This document shows, one piece after another, positions 28,992 to 34,605 of a stretch of 34,605 nt of DNA (its first letter is position 1; each line of letters begins with the position of its first letter). A model generated the notes under the pieces. The model saw only the letters and a list, made by a program, of their open reading frames with translations, was not told the origin of the DNA and searched no databases. Made by a program: the position numbers and the translations under genes. The DNA lies in NCBI GenBank assembly GCA_052389435.1, contig JBQTIB010000104.1:1-34605 (forward strand). Reading direction: 5' to 3'. The stretch comes from JBQTKD01 sp052389435. GTDB taxonomy: Bacteria; Actinomycetota; Actinomycetes; Sporichthyales; Sporichthyaceae.

Positions 28992-31907
28992 ATGTCGCTG
29001 GCCCGCCTGTCGGCGGGCTCGGGATACCGGTACCTGCTGCGCCACACGGCGGGCGCCGACGGGCCTCGGCCGGTAGGGCAGTCGTTGTCCGACTACTACG
29101 CGGCGTCGGGTAACCCGCCCGGTCGGTGGTTCGGCAGTGGCCTGGCCGGCCTGGCGGGCGGCGATGGTCTAGCGATCGCCTCGACGGTGACCGAAGAGGC
29201 GATGGCCGCGCTGTACGGTGCCGGGCAGGACCCGGTGAGCGGCGAGCCGTTGGGGCGGGCGTTCCCGGTCTTCACCCCCGCCGCGAAGCGGATCGCCGAT
29301 GCAGTCGCCGGTCTGCCGGCAAGCCTTACCGAGTCGCAGCGTCAGGCCGCAGTCGTCGCGATCGAATCGCACGTCGCGGCGAAGCCGGGGCGGCGGGCGG
29401 TGGCGGGATTCGATCTCACGTTCACTGCGCCGAAATCGGCTTCGGTCCTGTGGGCGCTCGGCGACGAGCACGTGCAGGCGGCGGTCGAGGCCGCGCACCG
29501 CCAGGCGATCGACACAGTCCTCGCCCTCATCGAGGAGAGGTTCCTGTTCACCCGCACGGGCACGCATTCGCTCGTGCAGGTCCGCACTCGCGGTGCGATC
29601 GCGGCGGCGTTCGACCACTACGACACCCGGGCCGGGGATCCCAACCTGCACACGCACGTCGTGCTGGCGAACAAGGTGCAGGGCCCGGACGGGGCCTGGC
29701 GCGCGGTCGACGCCCAGGTGCTGTTCCGGACGGCGGTGGCGTGCTCCGAGGTCTACGACGTAGCACTCGCCGACGCGCTCTCCGCGCGGCTGCCGGTCAC
29801 CTGGTCCTACCGCGACCGTGGTCCGCGACGTAACCCTGCCTTCGAGATCGATGGAGTCGACGAGAACCTCCTCCAGACGTTCTCCACCCGGGCCGGACAG
29901 ATCACCGCCCGGGTTGCCGAGATGCTTGCCGAGTTCACCGAGGCGCACGGCCACGCACCGTCGCGGACGCAGACGATCCAACTGCGTCAACAGGCCACGT
30001 TGGAAACCCGACCCGTCAAGCAGGCATCGACGCTGACCGGCCTACGAGCGAGATGGCAGGAGAAGGCCGCAGCCCGCGTGGGCGGCGACGGCCTGCCCGA
30101 CCCCGACCGACGCCTGCCCCGTGTGCGATTCACCCAACGACTGAGTCATGGTCAGATTCCCGTCGGCTACGAGGGGCTGCTCGCCGATCACGCTGTCGCC
30201 GCAGTGGGTGCGCGACGCGCTACCTGGACCCGCACCAATCTCCTCGCCGAGGCGGCCCGCGCGACGAAGCACCTGCGGATGCGCACGCCCGCCGACCGGG
30301 TCGCGCTGCTCGACCGCGTGGTGCAGGCGAGCCTCGAACGGTGCGTACCGCTGGACTTCCCGCTGCAGAACGCAGCCCCGCAAAGGTTCTCGGCCGCCCA
30401 CGCCGTGTCGGCATCCAACGAGGAGGCGGCCTTCACCACGCGGGACATCCTCGACGCCGAGGCACGACTGCTCGCGGCCGCCGCTGAAGACTGCGCACCA
30501 GCGGCCCAGCCCGCGGCTGTGGCCGCGCTGCTCGACACCCCGATGATGCCCGGTACCGGGCGGGCGCTGGCGGTCGATCAGCGACGGGCGGTCGAGGACC
30601 TCGCCGGCTCCGGCCGTCGGATCGACGTCCTTGTCGGGCCTGCCGGGACAGGCAAAACGCGCACCGTTCGAGCGCTGGCGGCGGTGTGGCGGCAGGACTT
30701 CGGGCCGGGCACCGTGGTCGGGCTGGCGCCCTCGGCCACCGCAGCCACGGAACTGACCGCGGCCGTCGGCGTGCGCTGCCAGACCATCGCGAAGTGGAGT
30801 CACACGCAGGGCGGGGCCACGGCACGCGGCCAGGAGCCGCCCACCCTTCCGCAGGGCTGCCTGGTCGTCGTGGACGAGGCGGCGATGGCGACCACCGCGG
30901 ACCTGGACGCGATCGTCTCGGCCGCCCGGTTGGCCAACGCCAAGGTCGTCCTGGTGGGCGACGACCGGCAACTCGGCGCGGTGGGCGCCGGCGGCGTCTT
31001 CGCCCTGCTGGCCGAAGGCGACCGTGCGGTACAACTGGAAACGCTGTGGCGCTTCCACCACCCGTGGGAGGCCCAGGTCACCCGCACCCTCAGGAACGGC
31101 AACGCACAGGCGCTGGCCGAGTACGAGAACCACGGGCGCCTACACGCGGGCGAGGCGGCCACCATGCTCGAAGACGCCTACGCCGGCTGGGCCCGCGACG
31201 TGGCGGCCGGGCACGACTCGCTGCTGCTGGCCGCCGACCGCGCCACCGTCGCCGCCCTGAACGACCGTGTTCAGGCCGACCGACGCGCAGTCGGCGCGGT
31301 GGCAGCCGGTGGTGTCGCCGCCGCCGAGGGCGTCGTCGTCGGCCACGGCGACGTCGTAGTGACCCGGCGCAACGAGCGGCGACTGGAACTCCCCGGCGGG
31401 GACCACGTGCGCAACGGAGCCCGATGGGTTGTGGCCGAGGCCCGACCCGACGGATCGCTGGACCTGCAACCGATCCCAGATCCCTCGACCCCCGCACCGG
31501 ACTCGTACACCCTGCACGTCCCCGCCGAGTACGTCCGCGACCACGTCGAACTCGGCTACGCCGCCACGGTGCACCGGGCGCAGGGCGCGACCGTCGACAC
31601 CTGCCACGTCGTGGCGGGAGCGGCGATGACCCGGCAGACCCTCTACGTCGCACTCACCCGCGGCCGTGAGGCGAACCACGTCTACGTGCCCACCGACTCC
31701 GCCGACTGGGGTGACGGCGAGTCGACCGGGCGGCAGCGACTGGAGACGATCCTCGCCCGCGACGGAGGCCAGCACTCGGCCACCGCGCAGATACGGGCCC
31801 GCCTGCGCGCATCGCTGGACCGAGCGGCCTCCGCCACCCCCTCCGCCGCGCCTTCGACGCGAAACTCGGCGATGGTCCCGCGCGGTCCAGACGTGTTCCG
31901 GCGGTAG
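28992..31907 (+). CDS. MobF-family relaxase-helicase (TrwC/TraI-like)
   Basis: This 971-residue conjugative relaxase nicks oriT and unwinds the transferred strand. The relaxase domain (about 1-330) has the N-terminal catalytic-tyrosine region SLSDYYAASGNPPGRWFGSG with Tyr35-Tyr36. The histidine triad includes GDPNLHTH (His220, His222) and an upstream His in FDHYDTRAG. The helicase part has Walker A GPAGTGKT (Lys555), VVVDEAAMATTADLD as Walker B, VLVGDDRQLGAVGAGG and a late GYAATVHRAQGATVD motif of the RecD/TraI type. It is shorter than F TraI. The ATG at 28992 (TTG 28989 is adjacent) fits the family N-terminus, though no ribosome-binding site is visible. It is the only transfer gene in the element. 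Confidence 0.9.
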   Translation: MSLARLSAGSGYRYLLRHTAGADGPRPVGQSLSDYYAASGNPPGRWFGSGLAGLAGGDGLAIASTVTEEAMAALYGAGQDPVSGEPLGRAFPVFTPAAKRIADAVAGLPASLTESQRQAAVVAIESHVAAKPGRRAVAGFDLTFTAPKSASVLWALGDEHVQAAVEAAHRQAIDTVLALIEERFLFTRTGTHSLVQVRTRGAIAAAFDHYDTRAGDPNLHTHVVLANKVQGPDGAWRAVDAQVLFRTAVACSEVYDVALADALSARLPVTWSYRDRGPRRNPAFEIDGVDENLLQTFSTRAGQITARVAEMLAEFTEAHGHAPSRTQTIQLRQQATLETRPVKQASTLTGLRARWQEKAAARVGGDGLPDPDRRLPRVRFTQRLSHGQIPVGYEGLLADHAVAAVGARRATWTRTNLLAEAARATKHLRMRTPADRVALLDRVVQASLERCVPLDFPLQNAAPQRFSAAHAVSASNEEAAFTTRDILDAEARLLAAAAEDCAPAAQPAAVAALLDTPMMPGTGRALAVDQRRAVEDLAGSGRRIDVLVGPAGTGKTRTVRALAAVWRQDFGPGTVVGLAPSATAATELTAAVGVRCQTIAKWSHTQGGATARGQEPPTLPQGCLVVVDEAAMATTADLDAIVSAARLANAKVVLVGDDRQLGAVGAGGVFALLAEGDRAVQLETLWRFHHPWEAQVTRTLRNGNAQALAEYENHGRLHAGEAATMLEDAYAGWARDVAAGHDSLLLAADRATVAALNDRVQADRRAVGAVAAGGVAAAEGVVVGHGDVVVTRRNERRLELPGGDHVRNGARWVVAEARPDGSLDLQPIPDPSTPAPDSYTLHVPAEYVRDHVELGYAATVHRAQGATVDTCHVVAGAAMTRQTLYVALTRGREANHVYVPTDSADWGDGESTGRQRLETILARDGGQHSATAQIRARLRASLDRAASATPSAAPSTRNSAMVPRGPDVFRR

Positions 31908-31923
31908 TTCGACCCGCCGATCG

Positions 31924-31952
31924 GTCGATCTGGAGGCCCTGCGCGCGCACAT
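31924..31952 (+). repeat. 29-bp direct repeat, copy 2 (upstream of excisionase gene)
   Basis: This copy starts GTCGATCTGGAG and ends GCGCGCACAT, with three mismatches to 28915-28943. It lies between the relaxase stop and the excisionase-like gene, so the two copies flank the relaxase gene. Confidence 0.6.
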
Positions 31953-31958
31953 AAGTGC

Positions 31959-32228
31959 GTGACGACACCACACAGCAGCAGACCTTCCGGCCCCCACCTC
32001 CCCAGGCAGCGCACGACCTCGCACTGCGAGCGACCGCAGTCACCCGCGACGGAACCCGGCGTCTACACCGTCGACGAGGTCGCGGCGATTCTGGGCATCG
32101 CCCGCTGCGTCGCCTACGCCTGCGTGCGCGACGGGTCCATCCCCGCGCGCCGCATTGGGCGCCGTTGGGTGATCTCGCGAGTCGCCTTCCACGCCTGGCT
32201 CGACGGTGCCGCACCCGGTGGGAGCTGA
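31959..32228 (+). CDS. Excisionase-like helix-turn-helix protein (Xis)
   Basis: The 89-residue protein ends in a MerR-type excisionase helix-turn-helix: GVYTVDEVAAILGIARCVAYACVRDGSIPARRIGRRWVISRVAFHAWLDG (about 33-83). The N-terminal ~30 residues are polar and unstructured. Such proteins bend DNA in attP/attL/attR and direct the integrase toward excision. The stop is 2 nt before the integrase ATG, a classic xis-int operon. The GTG at 31959 is the likely start; no strong ribosome-binding site is seen. Confidence 0.85.
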   Translation: MTTPHSSRPSGPHLPRQRTTSHCERPQSPATEPGVYTVDEVAAILGIARCVAYACVRDGSIPARRIGRRWVISRVAFHAWLDGAAPGGS

Positions 32229-32230
32229 CG

Positions 32231-33439
32231 ATGGGTCACATCGTTCCCACTTCCGCCGGGTCCTTCCGGGCCAACTGGCGCGACCCGGCCGGGCAGCAGC
32301 GGTCCAAGACCTTCGATACCCGCCGAGAGGCTCGGGCGCACCTCGCGCAGGTCGAGCTGGACCTGGCTCGGGGCAGCTACCACGACCCCCGCGCGGGCAA
32401 GGTGCCGTTCAAGGACCATGCCAAGCTGTGGTTCGACGGACGCAACCTCGAACTGAGCAGCACCGAACGGGTCGCCTCGGTGCTGCGCGTGCACCTGCTG
32501 CCTCGGTGGGGTGACTGGCCGCTAGTCAAGATCGACCACCTCTCGGTCCAGGCCTGGGTCGGCGAGCTCGGCCGGGACCTCGCACCCCGCACGGTCAGCA
32601 AGATCACCAGCACGATGGCCATGATCATGCGCTCGGCCGTCCGGGCCCGGATCATCCCCGCCAACCCCTGCGACCACCTCGAGCTGCCCCGTCCCAGACC
32701 CGTGCGCGGCATCGGCGTGATCATCACCCGCGAAGAGCTTTTCGCCGAGCTGCTGCCCGCCGTCCCGCAACAGCACCGTGCCCTCGTGGCCACCGCCGCG
32801 ATGGCCGGGCTGCGCTGGGGCGAGTGCGTCGGACTCGCCTGGAAACGGGTCGACCTCGACGCCGGCGAACTGACCGTCGCCGCCACCCTCGTCGAAGTCA
32901 ACGGCCACACCGCGATCAAGCCCTACCCGAAGTCCCGGGCCGGGGCGCGCACGATCGTTCTTCCCCCGCTGCTCACCGACCTGCTGCACGCGCATCGGGC
33001 CGTCTCGGTCCCCAACCCCGACGATCTGGTGTTCACCACCGGCGCCGGCGCCCCGTGGCGGCGGACCAACTTCCGCAGCCAGGTGTGGCTGCCCGCCCTG
33101 GCCGCCGCCGGCATACCGCCGGGCATGCGCTTTCACGATTTGCGCCACTGCTACGCGACCTGGCTGGTCTCGGAGGGGGTCCCGATCAACGAGGTCCAGC
33201 GCCTGCTGGGGCACGAACAGGCCTCCACCACCCTGGACCGCTACACCCACCCGACTCGTGGCCACGACGCCCACGTGCGGGCGGTGTTCGCCGCGTCTGC
33301 TGACTTTCCGCTGACTTTTGGCCCCGAGGGCTCCGGGCAGGGCCCGGGATCCCTCCGCGGTCCTGCACCACGCCGAAGCCCATCCCCGCAGGTGGCACCG
33401 CCTGGGACGTGGAATGATCGGGGTGTTGCGCCCTCGTAG
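32231..33439 (+). CDS. int: Tyrosine integrase of the integrative element
   Basis: The 402-residue site-specific recombinase has an N-terminal arm-binding region (IVPTSAGSFRANWRDPAGQQRSKTFDTRREARAHLAQVE), a SAM-like core-binding domain (about 60-165) and a catalytic domain. The catalytic residues are Arg195 (AGLRWGE), His302 and Arg305 (HDLRH), His328 (LLGHEQ) and Tyr338 (DRYTHP). GGAGCTGA lies just upstream of the ATG at 32231 and overlaps the xis stop. The last ~45 residues beyond the tyrosine are low-complexity, and the TAG stop (33437-33439) lies inside the tRNA-Arg gene and inside attR. The arm-type site at 33295 is within its coding sequence. Confidence 0.9.
   Translation: MGHIVPTSAGSFRANWRDPAGQQRSKTFDTRREARAHLAQVELDLARGSYHDPRAGKVPFKDHAKLWFDGRNLELSSTERVASVLRVHLLPRWGDWPLVKIDHLSVQAWVGELGRDLAPRTVSKITSTMAMIMRSAVRARIIPANPCDHLELPRPRPVRGIGVIITREELFAELLPAVPQQHRALVATAAMAGLRWGECVGLAWKRVDLDAGELTVAATLVEVNGHTAIKPYPKSRAGARTIVLPPLLTDLLHAHRAVSVPNPDDLVFTTGAGAPWRRTNFRSQVWLPALAAAGIPPGMRFHDLRHCYATWLVSEGVPINEVQRLLGHEQASTTLDRYTHPTRGHDAHVRAVFAASADFPLTFGPEGSGQGPGSLRGPAPRRSPSPQVAPPGTWNDRGVAPS
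33295..33316 (+). repeat. Right arm-type integrase site (paired GCTGACT, 11-bp phase)
   Basis: Here GCTGACT occurs twice 11 bp apart, matching 23941-23962 at 20 of 22 bases. It lies in the 3' part of the integrase gene, 102 bp before attR. Together with the left site it would flank the core in the circular attP. Confidence 0.6.
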
Positions 33440-33467
33440 CTCAGGGGATAGAGCACCGCTCTCCTAA
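33419..33467 (+). repeat. attR: right copy of the 49-bp attachment repeat
   Basis: This copy is identical to 23801-23849. It contains the end of the integrase gene and the 5' half of the intact tRNA-Arg(CCT). After excision the single attB copy would rejoin the left chromosomal 5' half to the right 3' half. Confidence 0.9.
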
Positions 33468-33505
33468 AGCGGGTGTCGGCAGTTCGAATCTGCCCGGGGG
33501 CACCA
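33430..33505 (+). tRNA. tRNA-Arg (anticodon CCT), CCA encoded
   Basis: The full cloverleaf is visible: acceptor GCCCTCG/CGGGGGC with one T-G pair, D stem GCTC/GAGC, anticodon stem CCGCT/AGCGG with loop CTCCTAA (anticodon CCT), variable loop GTGTC, T stem GGCAG/CTGCC with TTCGAAT, discriminator A and encoded CCA. It is 76 nt long. Its 5' half lies in attR and so comes from the integrated element. The integrase stop codon is at tRNA bases 8-10. Transcription must start within the 3' end of the integrase gene; an AATGAT box at 33413-33418 is a candidate -10. Confidence 0.95.
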
Positions 33506-33509
33506 CCTT

Positions 33510-33530
33510 TGACCAGCACTTTCGTGGTCA
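33510..33530 (+). terminator. Hairpin TGACCA-9nt-TGGTCA after the tRNA
   Basis: A perfect 6-bp stem starts 5 nt after the tRNA CCA. No T-run follows. It may end tRNA transcription or be part of the second integrase's attachment region. Confidence 0.3.
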
Positions 33531-33551
33531 GCGAGTATCGCAAGTTAGAGA

Positions 33552-33570
33552 CGTGGCATCACCGTGGCAT
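33552..33570 (+). repeat. Arm-type repeat CGTGGCAT x2, 11-bp phase, beside the second integrase
   Basis: CGTGGCAT occurs at 33552-33559 and 33563-33570. The 11-bp phase equals that of the first integrase's arm sites, but the sequence differs. It lies 47-65 bp after the tRNA and just before the second integrase gene, so it is probably that enzyme's arm-type site. Confidence 0.5.
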
Positions 33571-33579
33571 AAGCACTCC

Positions 33580-33585
33580 TAGAGT
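33580..33585 (+). promoter_or_regulatory. TAGAGT -10 box, leaderless start of the second integrase gene
   Basis: TAGAGT ends 6 nt before the ATG at 33592 and no ribosome-binding site is present. The phased CGTGGCAT repeats lie just upstream, so the integrase may also repress its own promoter. Confidence 0.4.
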
Positions 33586-33591
33586 GCCGCC

Positions 33592-34488
33592 ATGGCCAAG
33601 ACCACGCGTCGTCCGGACGGCAACATCGAGGAACTGCCGTCGGGCAAGTTCCGGGTGCGGGTGTCCGCCGGGAAGGACCCCGTCACCGGCCGCGCGCGGT
33701 ATCTGCGCGAGACCGTCGCCACGAAGGCCGAGGCGAAAGCCGCCGCAGCCCGTCTTCGCAACCAGGTCAACGAAGGGCGTCACGCCCGCACCGACCTCAC
33801 CCTCAACGCGATCGTCCGCCAGTGGTTCGAGGTCACCACCCACGAAGCGAGCACGCGCGAGCGCTACGAGCAGATCGTCCGGTTGTACATCGAGCCCACC
33901 GTCGGCAGAGAAAAGGCCGGCCGGATCGACGTGCAGATGCTGGAGACGCTCTACGCACGGTTGCGGCGCTGCCGTGGCCTGTGCGGACCGAAGCCGGAAC
34001 GGGACCACACGTGCGCGCCCCTCGCCGCCAACACCGTTCGCAAGGTCCACTTCGTCATCCGCGCATCGCTCGACAACGCGGTGCGGTGGGGCTACGTCGG
34101 GGTCAACGTCGCCGCGATGAGCCGCCCGCCCGCCTTCAAGTCCACCGAGCAGGACCCACCCAGCCTCGAGGAGGCCGAGGCGCTGCTCGCCGAGGCCGCG
34201 CGCGATCCGGAGTGGGCACTCCTGCTGTGGCTGACGATGACGCTCGGGTGGCGCCGTGGCGAACTGTGTGCGCTGCGCTGGTCGGACGTCGACCTCAGGG
34301 ATGCGACCATCACGATCCGGCGCAGTCTCTGGGGTCGCGTCGAGAAAGGTACGAAGACCCACCAGGTACGACGGGTCGCCATCGACGAGGCGGCGGTCCT
34401 CGGACTGACCGAGCACCTCGACCGGTGCAAGGCGGAGTGCGCCGCCGCCGACAGCGAGTTCACCGACGAGTGCTTCGTCGGGACCTGA
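33592..34488 (+). pseudogene. Second tyrosine integrase, truncated by an IS3-type insertion
   Basis: The 298-residue frame starts with a typical integrase arm-binding domain (RRPDGNIEELPSGKFRVRVSAGKDPVTGRARYLRETVATKAEAKAAAARLRNQV). The core-binding domain (about 65-180) and the start of the catalytic domain (LLLWLTMTLGWRRGELCALRWSDVDL, Arg221) follow. The frame ends abruptly after DECFVGT, where insertion-sequence DNA begins (34486). The His-x-x-Arg, second His and Tyr are therefore missing, and the protein cannot recombine DNA. An unusual Cys-containing insert (RRCRGLCGPKPERDHTCAP) lies mid-protein. It is unrelated in detail to the integrase at 32231. It marks a second element that used the same tRNA from its 3' side. 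Confidence 0.8.
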
Positions 34489-34513
34489 CCCCGAACGGTG
34501 GACACGCTTCAAT

Positions 34514-34529
34514 CCCGACTTCGGTCGGG
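34514..34529 (+). terminator. Hairpin CCCGAC-ttcg-GTCGGG inside the IS end
   Basis: A perfect 6-bp stem closed by a UUCG-type tetraloop lies between the IS terminus and the transposase start. A structure here can block transcription or translation entering from the interrupted gene, a known way for insertion sequences to limit transposase expression. Confidence 0.45.
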
Positions 34530-34551
34530 GGGAAGCGAGACGATCCAGATC

Positions 34552-34605
34552 ATGGCGAGGAAGAACTACTCCGAAGAGTTCCGTCGTAGCGCGGTCGATC
34601 TGTAC
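34552..34605 (+). CDS. IS3-family transposase OrfA, N-terminal fragment
   Basis: The visible 18 residues, MARKNYSEEFRRSAVDLY, are the start of an IS3-type OrfA helix-turn-helix protein (YSEEFRR-AV pattern). The rest lies beyond the window. OrfA normally binds IS ends, and OrfAB made by frameshifting is the transposase. Confidence 0.8.
   Translation, partial: MARKNYSEEFRRSAVDLY

Larger units (their letters stand above)
23801..33467. mobile_element. 9.67-kb integrative (mobilizable) element in tRNA-Arg(CCT)
   Basis: The element is bounded by a perfect 49-bp direct repeat (23801-23849 and 33419-33467). It carries, left to right, a small gene, a frameshifted gene, another small gene, an AbiE-type TA pair and a lipoprotein, all on the minus strand. 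A MobF relaxase, an excisionase-like HTH protein and a tyrosine integrase follow on the plus strand. Paired arm-type repeats sit about 90-100 bp inside each end. There is no replication initiator, FtsK/TraB-type translocase or type IV secretion gene, so it would need a helper for transfer. The repeat is the 5' part of the tRNA, so the element lies on the 5' side of the gene, and the intact tRNA is at its right end. Confidence 0.85.
34486..34605 (+). mobile_element. IS3-family insertion sequence, left end (partial)
   Basis: The segment begins TGACCCCGAACGGTGGACAC, an end that starts with TG and contains GGTGGACA, as in IS3-family terminal repeats. It is followed by a UUCG-type hairpin and the start of an OrfA transposase. 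It disrupts the integrase at 33592 and runs past the window end, so the right end and target duplication cannot be seen. Confidence 0.75.

Overview
The window is very GC-rich DNA from an actinomycete-type bacterium (class Actinomycetes). The evidence is the protein families present: an F420-type LLM oxidoreductase, a DUF222/13E12-type HNH protein, GAP1-N2 proteins, a HipA_2/DUF3037 pair and an actinobacterial MobF relaxase. There are frequent GTG/TTG starts, and several genes appear leaderless, with a TANNNT box 6-8 nt before the start codon. I cannot name the genus; a Sporichthya/Frankia-like lineage is only a guess.

Layout. (1) 1-3200: a G/C homopolymer stretch, a small STAS plus membrane-peptide operon on the minus strand, then a GAP1-N2 (GTPase-associated) protein. 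(2) 3.3-9.7 kb: an EVE plus DUF3883 protein, a molybdopterin oxidoreductase, an AraC-type regulator and a second, closely related GAP1-N2 paralogue. No partner GTPase is visible. (3) 9.7-12.0 kb, minus strand: a CPA1-type cation/proton antiporter and an LLM-class oxidoreductase. (4) 12.06-17.84 kb: a tightly packed RNA-repair operon made of an RlaP-like nucleotidyltransferase, the Hen1 3'-terminal RNA 2'-O-methyltransferase and the Pnkp kinase-phosphatase-ligase. The nucleotidyltransferase carries a 335-residue LAGLIDADG intein inserted in its conserved GYD-x-K motif. (5) 17.9-23.8 kb: DUF222/HNH protein, alpha/beta hydrolase, enoyl-CoA hydratase-like protein, HipA_2 kinase plus DUF3037, and a secreted HExxH protein.

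(6) 23.80-33.47 kb: a 9.67-kb integrative, probably mobilizable, element in a tRNA-Arg(CCT) gene. It is bounded by a perfect 49-bp direct repeat that runs from 11 bp upstream of the tRNA to the anticodon loop. Paired 11-bp-phased arm-type sites lie about 90-100 bp inside each end. Cargo on the minus strand is an AbiE-type toxin-antitoxin pair, small unknown genes (one frameshifted) and a lipoprotein. On the plus strand are a MobF relaxase, an excisionase-like HTH protein and a tyrosine integrase whose stop codon lies inside the tRNA gene. The element sits on the 5' side of the tRNA. The functional tRNA at the right end therefore takes its 5' half, and its upstream region, from the element; the original 5' half is stranded at the left end.

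(7) 33.5-34.6 kb: a second, unrelated tyrosine integrase starts just 3' of the same tRNA with its own 11-bp-phased arm-type repeat. It is cut off before its catalytic His-Arg-His-Tyr part by an IS3-family insertion that runs off the window. The tRNA-Arg(CCT) locus is thus an integration hot spot used from both sides.

The strongest points for follow-up are the intein in the RNA-repair nucleotidyltransferase, the 5'-side tRNA integration with integrase/tRNA overlap, and the paired GAP1-N2 genes without a GTPase.
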